DNA of 15,453 bases from Pseudomonadota bacterium (GCA_023416455.1 JAEZHQ010000185.1:1-15453), one strand, 5' to 3'; positions 1 through 10,900 are shown, counted from the stretch's first letter. The notes: generated by a model not told the origin, from the sequence alone. Made by a program: numbers and translations.

Positions 1-271
1 GGTGACCGGCCTCGCCGGCCGCAAGGGCGAGCCGGCGCCGCAGCAGCAGCCGGCGCCGCCGGCCGCGCACGCACCCGCCCACCACCATCACCACCATCAC
101 CACCACCAGCCGGTCCAGCCGCCGGCCATGCCGGCCGCCGCCCCGCAGCCGATGGCCCCGGCCCCGCGCCAGCCGAGCCTGAGCGTCGACACCACCGGCC
201 AGCCGAAGATCACCGCCGCCGAGGAGGAGGTTCTGGACATCCCGGCCTTCCTGCGCCGCCAGGCCAACTGA
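1..271 (+). CDS. ftsZ: Cell division protein FtsZ, C-terminal part (5' end outside window)
   Basis: FtsZ is the tubulin-like GTPase that forms the cytokinetic Z ring. Only the last 89 residues are visible; the GTPase core lies upstream of the window. What remains is a Pro/Ala/Gln-rich, probably disordered linker. It carries nine consecutive histidines (visible residues 27-35, bases 80-106) and ends in the conserved C-terminal peptide LDIPAFLRRQAN (residues 78-89), which in the family binds FtsA and other membrane tethers. The DIPAFLRRQ ending is characteristic of alphaproteobacterial FtsZ, and lpxC directly downstream is the usual neighbour at the end of the division and cell-wall cluster. 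The stop is TGA at 269-271, followed by a strong intrinsic terminator. The tail is diagnostic, so the identity is secure although most of the protein is missing. The poly-His run is unusual and may bind metal, which is inference. Confidence 0.93.
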   Translation, partial: VTGLAGRKGEPAPQQQPAPPAAHAPAHHHHHHHHHQPVQPPAMPAAAPQPMAPAPRQPSLSVDTTGQPKITAAEEEVLDIPAFLRRQAN

Positions 272-350
272 GGCGCGGCGCCCCCCGATCCCGCCCGGCG
301 CCGGCCTGAAGCGGCGCCGGCGGGAGCATCCACAACCGAACTGACTTCGA

Positions 351-393
351 CCGCCTCCGGAGCTTCGCCAGACCGCTCCGGGGGCGGCTTTTT
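351..393 (+). terminator. Intrinsic terminator after ftsZ
   Basis: A 13-bp stem (351-363 with 375-387, one G-T wobble) closes an 11-nt loop and is followed by one C and five T (389-393). This is a textbook rho-independent terminator 80 bases after the ftsZ stop. It implies that lpxC is mainly transcribed from its own promoter. Confidence 0.9.
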
Positions 394-447
394 CGCGTCC
401 GCGGCACGGCCCGCGCCGCTCTGCAACAAACGGTAACAAAGAGTGAT

Positions 448-476
448 TTGTCGGCGACGGGGCCGGATGATACCTA
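448..476 (+). promoter_or_regulatory. Candidate lpxC promoter
   Basis: TTGTCG (448-453) is separated by 17 bases from TACCTA (471-476) in the locally AT-richer stretch after the ftsZ terminator. The -35 match is fair and the -10 match is poor. Position and the need for a promoter downstream of a terminator support it more than the hexamers do. Confidence 0.25.
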
Positions 477-579
477 GCATATGCGGTCATAAGGAACGTC
501 GGGGCGCCGGGATTTTCCCAAGATACGGCGTCCGGCCTTCCCAGGCCGCCAGAAACAAGATCAAAGCGGGACAGAGACC

Positions 580-1518
580 GTGGCTTACAATCGCATCAAC
601 ACCGAAGGCATGCTGCAACGGACCGTGAAGAAGCCGGTGCGCTGCACGGGCATCGGCCTGCACACGGGGGCTACGGTTGCGCTGACCATTTCACCGGCCG
701 AGCCGAACAGCGGCTTTGTCTTCATCCGTTCGGATCTGGCCGGCGCGGCCGCGGTCATCCAGGGGCGCTGGGACCATGTGGTCGATACCCGCATGTGCAC
801 GGTCCTGGGCAACGGGCATGGCACCACGGTCGGCACGGTGGAGCATCTGATGGCGGCGCTCGCCGGCTGCGGCGTGGACAACGCCGTCATCACGCTCGAC
901 AACATCGAAGTGCCGATCATGGACGGCAGCGCCGAGCCCTTCGTCGCGGCGATCGAGCGCATCGGCACGGTGGCCCAGAACGCGCCGCGCCGGGCCATCC
1001 GCGTCTTGAAGCCGGTGACGGTGACCGACGGCGGCAAGAGCGCGTCCTTCACCCCCGGCGACGCCCCCGGCTTCAGCTTCGAGATCGACTTCGAGAACAC
1101 GGTGATCGCCCACCAGTCCCACGCGGTGGAGCTGGATGGCGACAGCTTCAAGGAGGAGATCAGCCGGGCCCGCACCTTCGGCTTCCTCCACGAGGTCGAG
1201 GGGCTGCGCAAGATGGGGCTGGCCCGCGGCGGCTCGCTCGACAACGCGGTCGTCATCGACGGCGACCATGTGATGAACGAAGGCGGCCTGCGCTTCGCCG
1301 ACGAGTTCGTCCGCCACAAAATCCTGGACGCCGTGGGCGACCTGTATCTGGCCGGCGGCCCGATCATCGGCCACTTCCATGGCCACCGCTCCGGCCACGC
1401 GCTGAACAACCAGCTCCTGCGCGCCCTGTTCGCCGACCGTTCGGCCTGGTGCTGGGAAACGCCGCCGAACCTGCTGCCGTCGGGCTGGAGCGCCGTCGAG
1501 CGCCGCGCCGTCGCCTGA
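580..1518 (+). CDS. lpxC: UDP-3-O-acyl-N-acetylglucosamine deacetylase LpxC
   Basis: This is a zinc amidase catalysing the committed step of lipid A synthesis, deacetylation of UDP-3-O-acyl-GlcNAc, in the cytoplasm. The 312-residue length fits the family. Visible motifs are QRTVKKPVRCTGIGLHTG near the N-terminus (residues 13-30), VEHLMAAL with zinc ligand H89, HKxxDxxGD with zinc ligands H246 and D250, and SGHALNN with the catalytic His H273. The GTG at 580 is taken as start. An in-frame ATG at 610 begins right at the family core (MLQRT) but has purine-rich sequence only one base ahead of it, too close for a ribosome site, so GTG with a weak GGGACAG-like site about nine bases upstream is preferred. 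The choice is not certain. The gene is flanked by terminators on both sides and looks monocistronic. Confidence 0.96.
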   Translation: MAYNRINTEGMLQRTVKKPVRCTGIGLHTGATVALTISPAEPNSGFVFIRSDLAGAAAVIQGRWDHVVDTRMCTVLGNGHGTTVGTVEHLMAALAGCGVDNAVITLDNIEVPIMDGSAEPFVAAIERIGTVAQNAPRRAIRVLKPVTVTDGGKSASFTPGDAPGFSFEIDFENTVIAHQSHAVELDGDSFKEEISRARTFGFLHEVEGLRKMGLARGGSLDNAVVIDGDHVMNEGGLRFADEFVRHKILDAVGDLYLAGGPIIGHFHGHRSGHALNNQLLRALFADRSAWCWETPPNLLPSGWSAVERRAVA

Positions 1519-1571
1519 ACATCTGAACGCCTGAACGCGCGGGCGCCCGCCGGGCGCCGCGCCTCCGCCCC

Positions 1572-1597
1572 GCCCTCCCCTTCCGGGAGGGCTTTTT
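1572..1597 (+). terminator. Intrinsic terminator after lpxC
   Basis: A perfect 8-bp stem (GCCCTCCC 1572-1579 with GGGAGGGC 1585-1592) with a 5-nt loop is followed immediately by TTTTT (1593-1597). It lies 54 bases after the lpxC stop. It is also the first unit of the 40-base repeat series. Confidence 0.9.
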
Positions 1598-1692
1598 CGT
1601 GGGCGCAAACCCCCCTCCCCTTCCGGGGAGGATCTCTTCAGTGGGGGCACCCCCCTCCCCTTCCGCGCCGGAGCGGCGGGGAGAGTCGCCGG
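1573..1692. repeat. Three degenerate 40-base direct repeats, each led by CCCTCCCCTTCC
   Basis: The 12-mer CCCTCCCCTTCC occurs at 1573, 1613 and 1653, an exact 40-base period. The first two units remain similar through most of their length; the third diverges after the 12-mer. Unit 1 contains the lpxC terminator. Unit 2 keeps the hairpin-forming core but has lost the T tract. Unit 3 forms only a branched stem. The pattern suggests duplication of a terminator-containing segment followed by decay. Confidence 0.75.
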
Positions 1693-1786
1693 CAAGAAAC
1701 CGGGCTTCCGCTTTATTTTCGAGTTATATCAAAAGTTTATTCAGTATTCCTGACAACCGAAGTGAATATTGTTCCTGATTCCTTCC

Positions 1787-1830
1787 GATTGCCGGCCGAT
1801 TGCCGGCCGATTGCCGGCCGATTGCCGGCC
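1787..1830. repeat. Four perfect tandem copies of an 11-base unit (GATTGCCGGCC)
   Basis: Copies begin at 1787, 1798, 1809 and 1820 with no mismatches. Each contains the palindrome GCCGGC. The 11-base period is close to one helical turn, so the palindromes face the same side of the DNA. The array lies between the convergent genes lpxC and ligA, beyond the ligA stop. Confidence 0.9.
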
Positions 1831-1942
1831 GGGCACCCATCCCGGCCCCTCCCCCACCCGCGGGGAAAAGCGGCGCCTTGCGCGTTGGAAACGGCGTCCG
1901 ACGGCCGGCGCCTGATGGCCTCCACGTCAAGCGCCTTGGGCA

Positions 1943-4394
<2,452 letters not shown>

Positions 4395-4466
4395 TCCCGG
4401 CGGACCCGTCGCCGGACGCAACCCGGGGTCCGCCCCGCTGCGGTGCGGCCCGCCGCGGATTGCGTG

Positions 4467-4472
4467 TATGAT
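4467..4472 (+). promoter_or_regulatory. Possible -10 element for the gene at 4502
   Basis: TATGAT preceded directly by TG lies about 30 bases upstream of the start codon. No good -35 is seen at the expected distance, so this is weak. Confidence 0.25.
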
Positions 4473-4501
4473 GCCCCGGCGACCGCCATCGGAAGCCATT
4501 C

Positions 4502-5014
4502 ATGACCGAGCCCGCCCACAGCCTGACCACCGATGACCGCTTCGTCGTCGCCGCCGCCCTCGACCGCATCCTCTACGAGCACCCCGACCGCTTCGCGGCG
4601 GAGGACGCGCGCCTGCTGCGCCGGCTGATTCCCCGCACGCGCACGCCCTGGCTGCGGCTGGGCTTCCGCGCCGAGCGCCAGGGTCCCTCCGTCTCCGGCC
4701 AGGCGGCCGGGATCGGCCCGGTGGATCTGAAGGGCGACCGCAAGGTGGTCGAGCGCGGCCTGGGCGACCCGCCGGTGTGGCGGTGCGGGCAGTACAAGAT
4801 CTCCAACCACGGCGACGACCTGGAGATCTGGCAGGTGATGAGCGACGAGTTCGCCGAGGAGCCGAAGGGCGCCCGGCTGGAGTTCGGCAGCGCCGGCGCC
4901 CCGGAGCGCCTGACCTTCTTCCAGCCTCGCGACCTGGAACTGCGCATCCCCTTCACCAGCTTCGCCGTCGGCCTGCGGCTGGGCGGCTGGCAGGAGTGGA
5001 AGCGCGCCGCCTGA
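4502..5014 (+). CDS. Hypothetical protein of 170 residues
   Basis: I do not recognise this family. The ATG at 4502 is preceded by GGAAG (4491-4495) with 6-base spacing, a credible ribosome site, and the frame has the strong third-position GC bias of its neighbours. The product looks soluble: there is no signal peptide or membrane segment. The N-terminal 50 residues are charged and probably helical (LDRILYEHPDRFAAEDARLL). After about residue 55 the pattern suggests beta strands, with WRCGQYKI (92-99), LEIWQV and a closing segment rich in Phe, Leu and Arg ending at GGWQEWKRAA. It is divergent from ligA by 171 bases and convergent with the protease gene by only 30 bases. Nothing in the sequence assigns a function. 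Confidence 0.75.
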   Translation: MTEPAHSLTTDDRFVVAAALDRILYEHPDRFAAEDARLLRRLIPRTRTPWLRLGFRAERQGPSVSGQAAGIGPVDLKGDRKVVERGLGDPPVWRCGQYKISNHGDDLEIWQVMSDEFAEEPKGARLEFGSAGAPERLTFFQPRDLELRIPFTSFAVGLRLGGWQEWKRAA

Positions 5015-5047
5015 TGCGGACGGCGCCGGAAGGCTACACCCGCATCA
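5012..5047. terminator. Inverted repeat containing both convergent stop codons; possible bidirectional terminator
   Basis: TGATGCGG at 5012-5019 is repeated in inverse at 5040-5047, with a 20-base loop. Each arm begins with the TGA stop of one of the two convergent genes, so both genes end in the same eight bases. No T tract follows on either strand, so termination is only a possibility. Confidence 0.5.
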
Positions 5048-6436
5048 CGCCGCGTCGAGGTGGGCCGGCGGCTCCACCAAGGGGTCGGCGACGGCGGCGA
5101 AGCCCGGGACCTCCAATCCGGCGGCGGACCAGCCCGCCGCCCCGGCCTCCAAGGGCGGCGCTTCCCCGGACAGGCCCTGGATCACCGCGTGCTGGTAGAG
5201 ATCGAGGCCGTCGGCCTCGCCGGCCGCCGGGAAGAAACCCTGGTCGGCGTCGACGACCAGCGCGCCGTTCCACCACAGGTCGGCCTGGCCCGTGACCACA
5301 TCCTTGCCGTCCAACGCCCCCTTGTCGTAGGTGACGATGCCGTCGGTCGGCTTCACCGCCTTGCCGTTGATGGTGACCGTGTTGACGGTCAGGTTGCGGT
5401 CCTCGCCGTCGATCACGGCGTCGTTGTCGTACCGGATCTGCACCTTGTGGGCGGTGCCGGGGGCGGCGTCCACGGTGAAGGCGTAATCCTCGGCGGTGCT
5501 GCCCACGCGGCCCTCGCCCACCGTCCGGCCATCGACCAGCAGGGTGAAGCGGGCGTTCACCCCGCCCGCCGCGATGCCCTGGGCGTTGACCGTGATCGTC
5601 GTGGCGGCGCCCGCCGGGGCCGGGCCGGAGGCCTGGGCCGGAAGCCGCGCCACCTCGGCCAGCAGCGCGTCGACGTCGATCTCGGTGTAGCCGGAGGTTC
5701 CCATGGCGGTGCCGCTGCTCCGGGCCAGCGCCAGGAACTCGTCCTGGGTGAGGCGCTCGCCGGTCAGCTCCACGGCCCGCTGCTGGGCCAGCGCCACGGC
5801 GGCGGTGACGGTCGGCGCCGCGAAGGAGGAACCGTTGGCCCGGTAGCTCTGGCCGGACAGGTCGGTCAGGCGGATGTCAGTGCCGTCCGCGCAGAGGTCG
5901 GTCAGCGTCGGGCTGCGCTGCGCCCAGGCCGGGAATTCCCCCTCCCCGGTCGAGGCCGACACGCAGATCTGGTTGGGATCGGCGGCGAAGCTCGAAACGT
6001 CCTGGGAGGCGCCGCCGTCGCCGCTGTTGCCGGCCGCCGCCACCGTGAGGACGCGCTTGGCGGCCAGCGCCGCCAGCTCGTCCGACAGGGCGGAATGGAG
6101 CGGCGCCGTTTCCTTGCCGCCGCCGAGCGACAGGTTGACCGCGACCACGTTGTAGGCGTCGGCGTTGGCGACCACCCATTGCAGGGCCTGCTCGATGCGG
6201 GATTCGTCGGTGGCGCTGCCGTCGTCGGGCATGACCTTCAGCGCGACCACGCCGACGTCGGGCGCGGTCGCCAGCAGGCTGGCGGTGACGAGCGCGCCGT
6301 GCGTGTCGGCGGCGGCCACCATGACGTCGTCGTCGCCGTCGTGGAAGTCCTTCTGGTACAGCAGATTGCCCGTTGCCCAGGCGGAGGACAGGCCGCTGTC
6401 GATGACGACGACGGTTCCGGCGGAGCTGCGCGACAT
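5045..6436 (-). CDS. Subtilisin-like (S8) serine protease with C-terminal CBM60-like region
   Basis: The product has 463 residues. The subtilase catalytic triad is visible as D13 (VVVIDSG), H46 (DTHGALVTA) and S204 (GSSFAAP), with the oxyanion Asn N137 in AAAGNSG. The catalytic domain starts at the very N-terminus: there is no signal peptide and no inhibitory propeptide, both usual in secreted subtilases. Residues about 278-395 (TITVNAQGIAAGG, VDGRTVGEGRV, YDNDAVIDGEDRNLTVNTV) resemble the calcium-dependent xylan-binding CBM36/CBM60 fold. That assignment is from pattern memory. The last 60 residues are Ala/Gly/Pro-rich and could be a C-terminal type I secretion signal, but no RTX nonapeptides are present. 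The ATG at 6436 has GAGG nearby upstream. The gene lies on the same strand 206 bases downstream of groEL, probably as a separate unit. Confidence 0.85.
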   Translation of the reverse strand: MSRSSAGTVVVIDSGLSSAWATGNLLYQKDFHDGDDDVMVAAADTHGALVTASLLATAPDVGVVALKVMPDDGSATDESRIEQALQWVVANADAYNVVAVNLSLGGGKETAPLHSALSDELAALAAKRVLTVAAAGNSGDGGASQDVSSFAADPNQICVSASTGEGEFPAWAQRSPTLTDLCADGTDIRLTDLSGQSYRANGSSFAAPTVTAAVALAQQRAVELTGERLTQDEFLALARSSGTAMGTSGYTEIDVDALLAEVARLPAQASGPAPAGAATTITVNAQGIAAGGVNARFTLLVDGRTVGEGRVGSTAEDYAFTVDAAPGTAHKVQIRYDNDAVIDGEDRNLTVNTVTINGKAVKPTDGIVTYDKGALDGKDVVTGQADLWWNGALVVDADQGFFPAAGEADGLDLYQHAVIQGLSGEAPPLEAGAAGWSAAGLEVPGFAAVADPLVEPPAHLDAA

Positions 6437-6536
6437 GGCACCAACCTCGATTCCTTGCAGACATGGCGCCGCCCCGGCGGAGCCGGCGCGGCGGGGGCGG
6501 ACTATGCGGGGCGCGCTGTGGCCTGCGGATGACCGT

Positions 6537-6559
6537 CATGGTCGAATTCTGTGACCATG
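6537..6559. promoter_or_regulatory. Inverted repeat upstream of the protease gene, possible operator
   Basis: CATGGTC (6537-6543) and GACCATG (6553-6559) form 7-bp arms around a 9-base spacer, 101 bases before the protease start codon. The spacing resembles a dimeric repressor site. I could not place a convincing promoter beside it. Confidence 0.3.
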
Positions 6560-6642
6560 CCCGCCCGCCGGAACCCGGACGGACGAAGGGCCGCGCCCCG
6601 CAGGACGCGACCCCCGCCCCTTCCTCCTTCGGGCGCCTTCCG

Positions 6643-8605
<1,963 letters not shown>

Positions 8606-9036
8606 GATGTGACACTCCTTTGAAACAAGCGAATGCCTTTGCTTTTGCGAGCGCCCCCTCGATGGGCCGCGCTGCGTGGAAACCGATTTAAGAAAAAGAA
8701 AAAGCCAAGTCAACACCAAAATTCGCCAAGAAAATCTCCAATCATTTACTTTCAATCACGCAACACGACCAGCCCGGCCCAGGTCATGGGCCAGGCATCT
8801 TCATGAGACGTCGGGTCGGGGGGAGGGGTGCCGGTCAGGCGGTCGGGACGAGGGTCGGCATCGCACATATCCTCCAAGGAGCAACATGCAACGGGAATCC
8901 GCCGGTGGCCCGCGGCGCGGCACCCCCATGGGGCCGGATTCACGGCCGGGATCTGGGATGCCCGGCCCCGGCGTCAAGAGGCCGGCGCGGGCCGATGATA
9001 CGGACGGCGCTCAGGCACCGCCGGTGCGGGCGGGCG
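8606..9036. other. groES-regulator intergenic region
   Basis: This 431-base gap holds the groESL leader and promoter in an AT-rich stretch (about 8680-8760), then GC-rich sequence with a 7-bp inverted repeat (8944-8950 and 8961-8967) and a small GCACC/GGTGC stem (9015-9027) that may follow the regulator's stop. A 78-codon plus-strand frame from 8886 has AAGGAG four bases ahead of its ATG but looks like antisense coincidence. Confidence 0.55.
8686..8713 (-). promoter_or_regulatory. Probable groESL promoter
   Basis: Read on the minus strand, TTGACT (complement of 8708-8713), 16 bases, then TTAAAT (complement of 8686-8691). Five of six and four of six bases match the sigma-70 consensus. It lies in an AT-rich tract and gives a leader of about 74 bases. 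I saw no CIRCE element (TTAGCACTC inverted repeat) in the leader and no clear heat-shock sigma-32 site, so regulation may differ from HrcA-controlled groESL operons. Confidence 0.6.
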
Positions 9037-9738
9037 TCACGGGCCGCTGCCGCCGAAGCCGTTGGCGGAGAGCGCCGCCTGGGTGCGGTTGCGGACGCCG
9101 AGGTGGCGGAGGATGGCGGTGACGTGCACCTTCACCGTGCCCTCGGTCAATCCCAGCTCATGGGCGATCTGCTTGTTCGACTTGCCGTCGCGCAGGCGGG
9201 TCAGCACGTCGCGCTGACGGGGGGTGAGCAGGTCGCCGGCCGCGGCGGCGAGCGGGCCGTCCTCGCCGTCGGCGGCGGCACCCAGGACGAAATCGACCTC
9301 CCGCCCGGTGCGGATGGCCTGTTCCGGCAGATAGACCCCTCCGGCCAGGACAAGCTGGAGGGCGCCGAGCAGCACCTTGGCGCTGCTGGATTTCGGGATG
9401 TAGCCGGCGGCCCCGTGCTCCAGCGCCGCCAGCAGGTCGGAGCGCTTCTCCGAGGCCGACACCACCACCAGAAGCGCCCCCGGCAGCCGCTGGTGGATGT
9501 CGCCCAGCGCCGCGAAGCCGGTCCAGCCGGGCATGCCGAGATCGACCAGCACGAGATCCAGATGGATGCCGCTGTCGCACAGCTGCCTCACGTCGCCGAA
9601 AGAACTCGCCTCGAAGAAGTTCATATTCTCATTGAATTGCGCCAGAAGACGGCGCAGCCCGTCGCGGAACAAAAGATGATCATCGGCGATCAGGACGTTC
9701 ATCGCCGGCTTGTCGGGAAACTGGGAGGAGGTGTTCAT
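9037..9738 (-). CDS. NarL/FixJ-family two-component response regulator (canonical receiver)
   Basis: The 233-residue product is a DNA-binding response regulator. The receiver (about 13-130) has the acidic pair D19/D20 in IADDHLLFRDG, phosphoacceptor D66 in LVLVDLGMPG, the switch Ser S93 and the conserved Lys K116 in YIPKSSS. A linker leads to a LuxR-type HTH (about 169-224) with LTPRQRDVL, SNKQIAHELGL and EGTVKVHV. The target operon is unknown and no histidine kinase is present in the window. The ATG at 9738 lacks a clear ribosome site; an ATG at 9702 (MNVLIADD) would start exactly at the receiver and is a real alternative. The gene shares sequence motifs in its upstream region with the regulator at 9974-10663. 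A role in surface or flocculation control, as known for some Azospirillum LuxR regulators, is only a guess. Confidence 0.9.
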   Translation of the reverse strand: MNTSSQFPDKPAMNVLIADDHLLFRDGLRRLLAQFNENMNFFEASSFGDVRQLCDSGIHLDLVLVDLGMPGWTGFAALGDIHQRLPGALLVVVSASEKRSDLLAALEHGAAGYIPKSSSAKVLLGALQLVLAGGVYLPEQAIRTGREVDFVLGAAADGEDGPLAAAAGDLLTPRQRDVLTRLRDGKSNKQIAHELGLTEGTVKVHVTAILRHLGVRNRTQAALSANGFGGSGP

Positions 9739-9782
9739 TGGGGATGCGCCGGGCCATCAAAGCCGTATCGAACGATGATGGT

Positions 9783-9844
9783 GGAATAATCGTTTGGATA
9801 GTACGGGTAAAGGACGCCTTTGGTCTTATGGCCGACCACCTAGG
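9783..9844 (-). promoter_or_regulatory. Motif pair upstream of regulator 1, shared with regulator 2
   Basis: On the minus strand CCTAGGT (9838-9844) is followed by CGATTATTCC (9783-9792), 45 to 55 bases before the start codon for the nearer one. Both words also occur in the same order upstream of the second regulator. TACTAT between them could be a -10 but no good -35 accompanies it. Confidence 0.4.
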
Positions 9845-9876
9845 CTGGAAGCCAGGGCGCCGGCCCGGTGGCGAAC

Positions 9877-9918
9877 GCGGGCACGCCGGCCGCGGGATGG
9901 CGCGGCCGGCGTGCCCGC
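9877..9918. other. Perfect 18-bp stem-loop between the two regulator genes
   Basis: Bases 9877-9894 are the exact reverse complement of 9901-9918, leaving a 6-base loop (GGATGG). The stem is almost pure G and C. It lies about 55 bases past the stop of the upstream regulator on the minus strand. No T tract follows on either strand, so it is either a 3' end stabiliser, a factor-dependent terminator or a DNA cruciform site. Confidence 0.85.
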
Positions 9919-9973
9919 CGGAGGGGACGGCGGCGCCCCGCCTCCCCGAGAGAAGACAGCCGGGCGGCGGGCC

Positions 9974-10663
9974 TCACGCCATGCTGGCGGTGACCCCCGG
10001 AGCCTCGGCAGCCTGCTCGCTGATGCCGTTGTTGAGCGCCCAGATGGCCGCCTGGGTGCGGTTGGAGGCGTTGATCTTGCGCAGCAGGCTCTTCAGGTGG
10101 ACCTTGACCGTCGCCTCGGTGATGTGGAGATGGTTGGCGATCATCTTGTTGGAATTGCCGTTCAGCAAGCAGCGCAGAATCTGGATTTCCCGCTGCGACA
10201 GCCCCTTGCGGCGGGCCGGCACCTCGGTGCCGATCTCCTCGTGCCGGCCGCTGATCAGCAGTTCGGCGAGGTGCGTCGGGAACACCTTCTCGCCCATCAT
10301 CACCAGCTTGAGCGACTGCATCAGCGCCTCGCAGGCGATGTCCTTCATCAGGTAGCCGTCGGCCCCGGCGCCCAGCGCGCCCGACAGGCGGCGGGTGCAC
10401 AGATCGGTGGTCAGGATGACGACACGGATCCGTGGATGCCCGGCCCGCAGCGCCCGCATCGCCTCCACCTCCTCCTCGCCGCCGCTGGCCAGATCGATGA
10501 GGATCAGATCGGGGGGAGTGCCGGCCGCTTCCACCGCCGGAACGCCTTCACGCAGACTGCCGGCCTCGCCGATCACCTTGAAGGGTGTGGCCTCGAAAAG
10601 CCGCTTCATGCCCTCGCGGAAGAGCTTGTTCGCATCGATGAGGAAAACGTTCACGGGATCCAT
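9974..10663 (-). CDS. NarL/FixJ-family response regulator with atypical receiver
   Basis: The 229-residue product has a receiver (1-125) and a LuxR-type HTH (about 154-212: LSQREIQILRCLLNG, NSNKMIANHLHI, EATVKVHLKSLLRK). Phosphoacceptor D57 (DLILIDLAS) and K107 (YLMKDI) are present. However, the acidic pair that holds Mg2+ reads D10-A11 (FLIDANKLFREG), so the second Asp is Ala, and the MPG turn after the phospho-Asp is replaced by ASGG. Phosphorylation may be weak or absent. The ATG at 10663 is chosen because receiver homology starts there; the frame stays open upstream (an ATG at 10780 would add 39 residues), with no better ribosome site. No kinase is adjacent. It lies upstream of and on the same strand as the other regulator, 235 bases apart. 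Confidence 0.9.
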   Translation of the reverse strand: MDPVNVFLIDANKLFREGMKRLFEATPFKVIGEAGSLREGVPAVEAAGTPPDLILIDLASGGEEEVEAMRALRAGHPRIRVVILTTDLCTRRLSGALGAGADGYLMKDIACEALMQSLKLVMMGEKVFPTHLAELLISGRHEEIGTEVPARRKGLSQREIQILRCLLNGNSNKMIANHLHITEATVKVHLKSLLRKINASNRTQAAIWALNNGISEQAAEAPGVTASMA

Positions 10664-10836
10664 CGTCTCTACCCGCCTTCTGTTCGGTTCAAGTCGGTTG
10701 CGCTGTCGGCACTTGGTGGCTGCCGCGGTCCGCGGGGGCTGCCCCATCGTTCCCGGTGGTGCCACGATTTGAAGTGACATTACCCCAGATTTGCGCGACA
10801 GAAAATTTCTCCAAAGTAGAATCAGCGTCTCGCAAT

Positions 10837-10848
10837 GGGCATATGCCC
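10837..10848. promoter_or_regulatory. 12-bp perfect palindrome GGGCATATGCCC
   Basis: A fully symmetric 12-mer lies in the AT-rich divergent region, about 175 bases before the start of the regulator at 10663. It resembles a binding site for a dimeric regulator. No protein can be assigned to it from sequence alone. Confidence 0.35.
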
Positions 10849-10900
10849 TAAGCCAAAATAAGACGAAGCGTTGATCCGCCTGTCCCCGCACTCCTTGTAG

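Larger units (their letters stand above)
272..579. other. ftsZ-lpxC intergenic region
   Basis: This 308-base gap holds the ftsZ terminator (351-393) and then a lower-GC stretch around 420-500 that probably carries the lpxC promoter and leader. I see no convincing small gene. A short reading frame starting at 443 overlaps the lpxC start and has no family resemblance. Confidence 0.6.
1519..1942. other. lpxC-ligA convergent intergenic region
   Basis: This 424-base gap contains the lpxC terminator, the 40-base repeats, an AT-rich patch at about 1703-1790 that stands out from its surroundings, and the 11-base tandem array. An imperfect stem (GCCGG and CTGATG at 1904-1917 against CATCAG and CCGGC at 1941-1951) overlaps the end of ligA and might act as its terminator on the minus strand, but no T tract follows. 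No supportable gene was seen. Confidence 0.6.

Noticed and set aside
1787..1830. Tandem repeats considered as a CRISPR array
   Set aside because: Units are only 11 bases, directly abutting, with no spacers and no cas genes.
8606..8700. CIRCE element upstream of groES
   Set aside because: GAGTG appears near the ribosome site but no inverted TTAGCACTC partner is present.
8606..8755. In-frame upstream extension of groES, with a hydrophobic stretch resembling a membrane segment
   Set aside because: It covers the likely promoter and leader; the strong AAGGAG and family alignment both place the start at 8605.
8886..9122. A 78-codon plus-strand frame with AAGGAG four bases before its ATG
   Set aside because: Product is a low-complexity Arg/Gly/Pro string, its last third is antisense to the regulator HTH, and the SD-like sequence is part of a small CTCC/GGAG symmetry.
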